Shown here one piece after another: positions 55,993 to 64,000 of a DNA stretch of 64,000 nt. The DNA lies in assembly GCF_947179515.1 (NCBI RefSeq), contig NC_067474.1, positions 88,797,324-88,861,323 of the forward strand, given 5' to 3'. The notes beneath the pieces are model-generated. The model was not told where the DNA came from. It was given only the letters and a program-made list of their open reading frames with translations, and searched no databases. Position 1 is the stretch's first letter; the number at the start of each line of letters is the position of its first letter. The DNA comes from Apodemus sylvaticus. Taxonomy: Eukaryota > Chordata > Mammalia > Rodentia > Muridae. The position numbers and the translations under genes were made by a program.

Positions 55993-57835
55993 TCTTTGGA
56001 AATGTATACTTATTATGATTAATCCATTAATAAAGTAGATTCCTTATAGATATATTCCTATAATTCCTTGTAGATATTCAATAACCAATACTTTGGAATA
56101 TTTAGTAGTATTAAAGAAGAAATGTTCTCAACTGTAGGACCAGAATTAAAGTAATTTCTTTTGTAAAACAGTAGCTCATTATTGTTAAGAAATCATATAA
56201 ATGTACTATTCTCAAATCTATGCTGTCTTTCAACATCTAAAGAAATAAAATTTTGAAGCAGGCAAGCATCATCAAGTGTTCTATGGCTACAGGTCACGAC
56301 AGGACTGCCTGCCTGCCATTCACTGGCAAAACAAACATCACTATTATAGCAGAACAGACATTTTTATTGGTTTTGTTTTTTGTTGTGTTTACTTGGTATT
56401 CTGGCTTCTACTTTCCTCCCGTTTCTTACACTTCATCAAATGAGCCATTGACAATTGCCACCAATGATCTAGTACATCTGTTCTCTTTGACTTTTGCCCT
56501 AGTAGTGTCTACCTTAGCAAAACCAGTAACCTTATTGGGAACAAGCAAAAGAAACTTATTATAAGGACTATCACATCATTTTCAGACTCCATTTCATCAT
56601 AAAAAGAAACTAAATTCAAGGTCCCAGACTCTAGGGGAGCTGGGGACTTCCGTTTAGCTAAACACCTTCTGTTAGCTAAACACTGGTCTGACTCCAAATA
56701 TATCAGGGACAACTTGTGAGGAGACAGTTGTCTGCATTCAGCCATCTCAAGGACAACTTCATTCTGCTGGCAGCATCAAACAAGTTCATGTTCCCAGGCC
56801 TAGGAACAAACACCTATCCCTCTTCTCTAAATGTTTTCTTAGTTGTCTGTTAAGCAGTAAAGAATATATAAATTGCTGTTATCTAAACCAAACTCCATAA
56901 GTTGTAAAAATAGATAACCAGTTGTTTTTTATGCCCTAACTATTGCATGTAGCTGACCTTTTCCTTTGTCTGTCTTCTTATTACTCTTAGCTCCAGATCA
57001 AATATCTAGGAGAATGAATTAAGGACCTTGAAGCCAGATGCCCCGGATATGGCCCAGTCTCCAATGGGAACTCCCTTGCTTAACCCTAATGTCAAAATAC
57101 AATTGGATAACTCTGCTGTTCCCTAAGCTCCCCACTTGCTTTGTATTCCTATTTTTTAAAATATTCAATCTCCCTACAGAAACTAGATTCAGACCCCAAA
57201 CTGGCCAACTCCCTAAGGTCTCAGAAAAGAAAGCTTTCATTTTTAAGCTTCAGTATATGAAGTGAAATTTTCTCAGCTTCTGCCCTGAACCTAACATCCT
57301 AACTGATTTCAAAGCACACATAGTTGGGGAAAGAAAAGGCTATAAGAACTGGGAATAAAATGTTAAAGTGCCAGGCAATATAAGCATGTGTTCTGACAGA
57401 GAAAATGGACCTTAAATTGTTCAAGGCCAGGCACTTGTTACAATTTGAAAATTTGCCCAGTGAGAGTAGAACTGCCACATTTATACAGGGTGACTGGAGG
57501 CTGATGTTAAAATACTAGGACACAGAAAAAGGAAGCACAAAGATTTACTGAGCTAAAATCATTAAGGAAAGCATACAACTGCTTATAAATCTAGTACACA
57601 GAAGAAGGGATATTATAGAGGACTTACTTGTCTGTTTATAACATATCCTCTGGGGTAGGTGGCTGACTTTTTTTTTTTTCATTCATAAAACCCCTAAAAG
57701 GAAATTGAATTACCAAGCAAGAAATACTTAACAGGTTAGAAAAAGAAGGAATAAAAATGATTTACAAATTGAACCCAGTATTTGCATAGTCCTTATATTG
57801 CAGTCTTCCTAAAATACATTTGTGAAAGTTAATTC
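55993..57835. other. Unique sequence, possible old LTR-like stretch
   Basis: No gene or clear repeat. The region around 56620-56900 has a TATA-like 'agaatatataaattgctg' and a repeated phrase 'tagctaaacac' (56656 and 56673), but no LTR ends could be shown, so no element is called. Confidence 0.35.
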
Positions 57836-57837
57836 TG

Positions 57838-58175
57838 GTTGTCTACTGGATAGGATCTAGAACTTGGAGACCAATCTCCAGGCATACCTGTGAGAGATTA
57901 CCTAGAAGAGTTTAATTAGGGTGGGAGGCACACTCTAATGTAGACGGCACCATTCCCTTGCATCTTGGACTAAATAAAAGGAGAAATAAAGCTAAGCATC
58001 AATATACCTTCTCTTCTCCTTCCTGGATGCAGATGCAGTGTGACCAGCGGGCTGCTGCCACCATGACTTCCCTTCCCTGATGAACTCAACCCTGAAATGA
58101 GTTCATAGAAACCCCTGTTCCCTTACCTGGCTTTTGTCATGTCATTTCATCCCAGAAATAGGAAAACGATCTAAG
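57838..58175 (+). mobile_element. Murine interspersed repeat, sense
   Basis: 'tctccaggcatacctgtgag', 'gacggcaccattcccttgca', 'gactaaataaaaggagaaat', 'atgcagatgcagtgtgacca' and 'gctgctgccaccatgacttc' follow a common murine medium repeat. Family not named. Confidence 0.75.
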
Positions 58176-58885
58176 ATCCTTCCTGTCACTTCAAATGTCT
58201 ACAGGAAATCTTTCTAGAGCCTTCTGCCTCCACCGGCAGCTGAACTAAGCTTAGATACTCTAGTACAACATTTGACGGTGAGTATTGTTAAAGAAACTTG
58301 ACTGCACATCATTCATTGGCCCAGGATCTTATACTTGGACCCAGAAGATGAGACTGAAAATCAAAACTGGAGTCAATCATACAACATGCCAAGGAATTAT
58401 GCTCGAGAGAAGGAAAGGTAACTTCCTGAAGATACTAATTTCACCCAGTATGTATGCTGAAGCAAATTCCTTCAAATTGAAACATCATACCTAAAGGAAA
58501 TACCTCCAGTTCTAAAGGGAGGCTGCAAGGACTCAGGAAGTAAACAAGTCACAGGGCCCAGGAAGTCCCTGAAATTTTCCTTATAAAAACGGCAAACTTC
58601 TTGAAGCAAGAAAACTACTTCAATTTTCAGGCTAAGTGCCTATCAGGCAGAGCCCCAAAAATACCTCTGGTAGGCATTTGCTGATGTAGCTGTCTAGAAT
58701 CCACATACATCTGTAAATAACCGCCACCCTTAAATCCTCACTGGTTCACTATGGTGGGCTTTGATGACACTGTCCATGTGATCCCTCTACAGTTCCCTAA
58801 CAGGTGAGTAGACATTTGTTCACATTTCTCCTGGGACAGCACCCACCACACAACCCCATGCTAAATTCCCTTGCCTGCTCTCTTT
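58176..58885. other. Unique intergenic sequence
   Basis: No recognisable gene or repeat. Confidence 0.45.
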
Positions 58886-58889
58886 TTTT

Positions 58890-59060
58890 CCTGTTGTTGT
58901 TGTTTTGTTTTGTTTTGATTTTTGAGACATGGTTTCTCTATATAGCCCTGGCTGTCCTGGAACTCACTCAGTAGACCAGGCTGGCCTCGAACTCAGAAAT
59001 CCACCTGCCTCTGCCTCCCAAGAGCTGGGATTAAAGGTGTGTGCCACCACTGCCCGGCTC
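58890..59060 (-). mobile_element. B1 SINE, full length, antisense
   Basis: T/G tail (TTG)n(TTTTG)n, then 'tttttgagacatggtttctc', 'gtagaccaggctggcctcga', 'actcagaaatccacctgcct' and 'gtgtgccaccactgcccggc'. Well preserved. Confidence 0.95.
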
Positions 59061-62000
59061 CCTTCCCTGCACTTCATCAATAGCTAACAATTCGGCCAGT
59101 CCATGTTCCCATCCTCACACTGCAACCAAAGTAATTTTGAACCACTGCAGGTATTTTTGGTTTTGGTTTTGTTTCTTTCCTTTCTTCAGTGTGGCGGACC
59201 AAACTCCTCCACCCAGCTTACTGGAATACTTGTTCTATGAGATGGAGGGACAGGCAACCCAGGACACTGTGAGGTAAATTCAGATCTGTAAATGGTCACT
59301 GTAATTTGAGCCATTAACAGTGATGCTCCCATCTTGCTTTTACCCTAGAGCACCCCTGAGCTCTCCCCCTTCTTGAAGTTTTACCCTTCTACACTACCAT
59401 GGCATTTTTTCTACTGCTTGACCAAATTTTCCTCAGAATTAACAAACATTTACCCTTGGCCTGCCTGCTTAATACTTCAGGTATACAGCCTCTCATTCCT
59501 CACTGTCTTTGGATAGTTTCACTTTTTCCAGCTAGCTGCCTTCTATGCTCCAGCTAGTAGCTGATGTTTAACTCAACAACCACCATAACTTTGACCCAGA
59601 GAATCTGCTAGTACACAACATTACCCCACTATAACCACCATCTTCTGATTTTGCAACATTTTCCAGGCTACCAGCCCTTGGAGAAAGAAAGCATTTCTAA
59701 ACCAAAACCCTAAATTTCTACCCTAATTTTTCCTCTACGCTTCCCCTTCCTGTTACCATAATCTAAAAATAATTGGAAATCCTATCTCCGTAGCCACCAT
59801 CATCCCACATCTGAACTATCCACAAAAGTTTCCTAAATCCTATCTTAATTTTCCATCTATTTTTAATACAGAAGGCAAAGTAATCTTTTAAAAACAAAAT
59901 CAAATGTGTTATTCATCTGCTTCAACCTCCCTCCATGGCCCTCCATGTTGCCCTAAATAAAATAGCCTCCTTAAAGAGGCCCACAGGCCCTGAGCCATCA
60001 GACCTCCTAACTGTCTCTACCCTGTTATAAATTTTGACTCTCCCAATCAGCTACTTTACATCCTAGTTATCAGAGCTCTGTTACCTTCTTCTTTTCCTAA
60101 GTAGATGTAGGTATCTTTTACCCACAACTAGATAACCATATCTTACCCGTCCTGTTTCAACTTAAATGCTGCCACAACAGATAATTTTATAAACACTGGA
60201 TTGATTCTAAGAGGTCAGACATATTTTCTTAACCATAAATAATTTACATTTTTATATACATCTATTGTTCTACTCTCTTGAATACCAAGTTCCCTAGTGG
60301 CCTGGATTCTATCTCCCTGATCAACAATGAATGCTTAGTTCCTAGGACAGTATGATGTATATGTACAGAACACAGTCTATAGACTTCAGAATCCACATCC
60401 TCATGTGCCCTTGTCTCTGGTCGCCAAACCAACACTCTCACTCTCGGGACATCTTTAAGATGCTATGTTTATCGGGGATACTCAATGAGCCTCTTTACTC
60501 CTTTCATCCCAGACTATTCTATCTCCTCCTAGATACTCACTTTTTGGATCAGACTTTCATACATTTTACTCTCTATTCATATACACGCACTCAAGGTAGA
60601 ACTGATTACTCCTTCTCTATTGTACTCCTATCAAACTAGTATCATTGGGGCAGAATACAAAGACAAGAAATTATGGCACTATGACAGGGGACAGAAACCC
60701 CTCATCCAAAACCTCTTAACCGGTGAGAGCCAAGATTTCCAACATACTACCACTTTCTTTGTAGGCTGGTGACCTAGACAATGTTCTTTTTATGCAATGA
60801 TGGATGTGAAATGAACCATAAAGCCTATGTGACCTTCAAGTATGATCTCATTCCCTTTCTAGATAAACTAAGAATTTCAAAAACAGGGACCAACCTCAGT
60901 TTATAGTACAATGTGTCTATGCGTCTATGCCTGCAACCTTGTGAATAAAACCCAGGGTTTTATCTTAGCAGCTGCAACCCAAAACAAGGCCTAGGCCCTG
61001 CATATGATTTCTTTTTATTCCATTAACAAGTGTATTCAGGATAGCAGCTACATATATGCCCAATCCTGACCCATCCTGGAGAAACCCACACCCGCACTTG
61101 AGTAAGTCTCTCTTCTCCCTTAAGGACCCTTTGAGGACATATCAGTGCACGTTCTGAAATCTGTTGAGTATACTTTGAGAAGCTCCAAGTCTTCTTCATA
61201 CTGGCTTGCTCTGAAATTCTTTTCTATAGCCAGCTCAAGGATCAACTTTTATATGGGTTGAGGTCCCTAAAAGATCAAGGGAAGTCCCTAGGCTTCTGCA
61301 GGCAACAAAATAAGATAATTGTCTCCATCCCCACAGCTACTGACGTAAGTAAGTTACTTATCTAACATAAAAAGAGTCAGAAATCTCCATTTCATGTTTC
61401 AATCCTCCAAACCTATGGTGAATGAATAAATGACTGAGTCTAACAATGAATATTATTCAAGGACTGCATTTCCTTCCACAAAATCAGAAACAATTTCCTA
61501 TTTTTCCCTAGACCCTAGAACATAAATCTGTTCATCATTTACATTTCAAAGCAGATATGCCTGGAATCTATAGGATATATATCAAATTCCATCACTCAGA
61601 GATTTATTACTTGGTAGAGGTTATTAAAATTTCTGAATTAAACCAAACATGTATCCAATCCAATTAAGCCATGGCTAAATGGACTTGAATAGAATCCCTT
61701 TAAAATAATAGGCCTGAAATTATGTGGAAGAGCATCTTCTTGAGATATCACATTTTCATAATTATTAGTACAATATCCCAAAGCACATTTAGTTAGCACT
61801 TAGCACTATCATCAAAAATAATGATAATATATTCAATATGCTGGACACAGTGTGACCTATTTCACTAGTACATTTATTACTGAAAAGTAATGTAAATTCC
61901 ATGAAGGCCTTTGAGTTACACAATCTACAAATGAAGAGCTGATTCAGTGATCATGGAGCACACTAGCCTGTCACCTTGATCTTGGTTTTCTATCTCTGAA

Positions 62001-62300
62001 ACCTGTGAGAAACAATGTTGGTTGTTTAAACCTTACAGTCTATATCACCGTGTTAAAGCAGCATGTGCACATTAGGACAGATGGTTTGGTGGCAATACTT
62101 TATGACACTTGGCTACTTGAACTATTGTGTAATATACAGCGTTGTTCAAAATGATGCCAGGATCAGTTGCAGATCGGTTATCAAAAGTGAGAAGCTTAGT
62201 GAGACTTTTATTGCTTATGTATTTCTAAAACATATAGCTTCTGAGAAAGGGAGATTCAGCTACCTGCATGAACAAGCTCTCACACAGGTAATCCAATCAT
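59061..62300. other. Unique intergenic sequence
   Basis: About 3.2 kb in which I recognise no young repeat, exon, pseudogene or RNA gene. The 78- and 95-codon open frames near 59.0 and 60.4 kb have no supporting feature; the first begins inside the B1. Confidence 0.45.
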
Positions 62301-62305
62301 TATAT

Positions 62306-62400
62306 ATGTGTGTGTGTGTGTGTGTGTATACATGTGTATATGTATATAGATATGTATATGAAATATACATATGTATATTTCACATATGTATATACATGAA
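62306..62400. repeat. (TG)n plus AT-rich palindromic tract
   Basis: (TG)n at 62308-62327, then TATG/TATA steps including a perfect 24-bp palindrome at 62359-62382 (half-site 'tgaaatatacat'). Confidence 0.92.
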
Positions 62401-64000
62401 ACTATAATAAAGATAATGCATTTGGCAAGGGGCAGAGCTGGAGGCAAAATCACAGCAGGCATAGAAGAGCTGGAGAGAGAGGAAGCAGCAGCAGGAGGGA
62501 AGAAGCAGGTGTGCTATAGATGTAGCACTCATATATGAAGTCTACAAAAATCAAATTATTTTAATATATACATATATATGTATATATTCCCAACATGTAG
62601 GCATGTTCCATCTGGATTCACTATAAAACGTTAACCTTTCCAACAGGGTAAAATACAATTAAATTTTGTGAAATTCTATCCCTAAGAAAACCCTGACTAC
62701 TCAAGCCATATTTTAAACTAATTCAGAATGTTTTCATCTCTTCACAGAAACTATGGAATATCCTATAACATGTAATACTCACAAACACTTCTTAGAACCA
62801 TTCCTTATATTCTACTATCAACATGTGTATGGTTTTCATTTACTGTGAAGAGCTTACCACAGCAAAAAGTTCCCTATGTGCACATGCAAATTATTTTTCA
62901 GTTTTTAATCCTGAAGTATAATTTGGAGATTTATAAGTACAGAAGAATAAGTTTTCAAATACACATGTCTCACATTTCTATATAACTACGTCCTTATCAG
63001 GCTATGGCGCATGCCTTTGAATATAAAAGGCTTCTTCAAGTCCCTCCCATCATGTTCTTTCCCCTGCCCTAACTTCTTTCTATCTTGGACCTGAACACTC
63101 ACTGCATAGGAAACCTCCTGTCTAGTTGTTAAAGGAGTCTAATGACCCCCAAAGGGCATAGATTATTGTCATTTCCCTCCCAAAAAAAAGAAGGTAATAA
63201 CTTATTGCTGAAGACATAACACACTTAGGACACAGGGTTTGGAGGAATTGAGCTAGATCTGACCTGGAAGCCTCCTCACTGAGGAATAGCTCTCTAATAA
63301 TCTCAGAAGCCATGTGAGCTGCTAACGAAGAAAAAAATCAATAGTCTTATCCAATTGTAATGTGAATGAGCCACAACAATAACCAGCATGGTAAAATATT
63401 TTGGTAGGTAATAATAGTAGCACTTATATCATGGAGTAACCCACAGTCATGTCATTGAACTCAAGAACTACTCAATAGGAGAAAAACCATGCTTGGCACT
63501 ATACATTTAGTTAACTACCCATGGCCAGTAAGGACTTGGAACTTAGAAAACCCATTCCTGCCACTTTTCCAAACCCGTATAATTCCCAAGCACATTCTAA
63601 TAATCCTTATATGCACAGCTAAGTTTGGTTCTCACCCCTCATCAGTAAATCTGCAGCAGACAGAGATCCTTACAAAAGTCACACCTGGCCCAAATGCAAA
63701 GACTGCAAGGTGCCTATCTTCAAGTGAAAGATCTACAAGACAAGACCTTCAACTAAGGCTCATAGAACATCTTTGTAGAGGAGGCAGAAAGTTTGTGAGA
63801 ATCAGAGGACCAAGACATCTGCTATAAGTTGATATCTTTTTAAAAAAATAAATAAATAAAATAAAAACAAAAGAGAGAAGAGGAGAAAGGAAACAGACAG
63901 AAGGGGAGGTTGAACCTGGGTAGTGTTGGAGTAAATAGTAGAGGATGTATATGATCAAGATATCATGTATGAAATTCTCCAAAAATTAATATAAATTTTA
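62401..64000. other. Unique sequence to the window end
   Basis: AT-rich, no recognisable gene. An A-rich (AAAT)n stretch lies at about 63840-63866. The 112-codon open frame at 63489-63827 shows no domain, signal or composition that I recognise. Confidence 0.45.

Noticed and set aside
56620..56900. Possible retroviral LTR with a TATA-like box
   Set aside because: No terminal TG...CA ends, no duplicated flanks and no internal retroviral sequence could be shown.
59161..59275. Possible coding exon preceded by a pyrimidine-rich stretch and 'cag', ending near 'gaggtaaat'
   Set aside because: The splice-site resemblance is real ('ttcttcag' at 59181 and 'gaggtaaa' at 59270) and the frame is open between them, but the roughly 85-bp peptide matches nothing I know and such pairs are common by chance.
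63489..63827. 112-codon open frame near the window end
   Set aside because: No recognisable domain or family similarity, and the length is within what chance gives in 64 kb.

Overview
This is a stretch of murid rodent genomic DNA, most likely rat (Rattus) or a close relative. The evidence is the repeat content: B1, B2/B3 and ID-like SINEs, LINE-1 3' ends of the rat type (a run ending near 'aatgtaaataaattatatcg' plus a poly(A) tail), a URR1-like DNA transposon, and many long CA/GA/AT microsatellites. The young B1 copy at 51.1 kb carries the rat-like 'ctacagagtgagttcc' form. Species is an inference from repeats, not proven.

I see no functional protein-coding gene, no recognisable coding exon and no structural RNA gene. 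The window looks like a gene-poor, AT-rich intergenic (or large-intron) region. Almost every open reading frame longer than 60 codons is either a chance frame, a microsatellite translated in an open frame, or a piece of L1 ORF2.

Layout. 0-8 kb: mostly unique DNA with a few SINEs, an L1 3' end (2.66-2.97 kb), an ancient L1M 3' end, a MIR, and two stretches that look like conserved regulatory DNA. 8-20 kb: a SINE-dense zone with microsatellite tails, a 27-base poly-G run and two small tandem duplications. 20.9-26.3 kb: an L1 cluster of at least five copies in both orientations, including one 2.2-kb 5'-truncated copy with a perfect 16-bp target-site duplication and an open stretch of ORF2 that keeps the reverse transcriptase FADD box. 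26.5-35 kb: a pentamer/hexamer purine repeat, a DNA transposon invaded by a bare L1 tail, unique DNA, another young L1 and a CTG repeat. 35.4-37.4 kb: a processed GAPDH pseudogene whose 3' UTR is split by a roughly 510-bp purine expansion (with 32 GAA units) and an interspersed repeat. 38.1-39.4 kb: a 5'-inverted L1 interrupted by another repeat. 40.2-40.45 kb: the best enhancer-like sequence of the window. 41-64 kb: more SINEs, L1 ends, a processed RPL7A pseudogene (48 kb), microsatellites including an 88-bp strictly alternating purine/pyrimidine tract, and long unique stretches.

The most unusual single observation is an 81-bp sequence present twice, 3.7 kb apart (23253-23333 and 26979-27059), with 4 mismatches and no gaps. 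The first copy sits inside an L1 3' UTR and creates a 5-bp duplication there; this looks like a templated insertion or an unrecognised very short repeat. No new gene system is visible.
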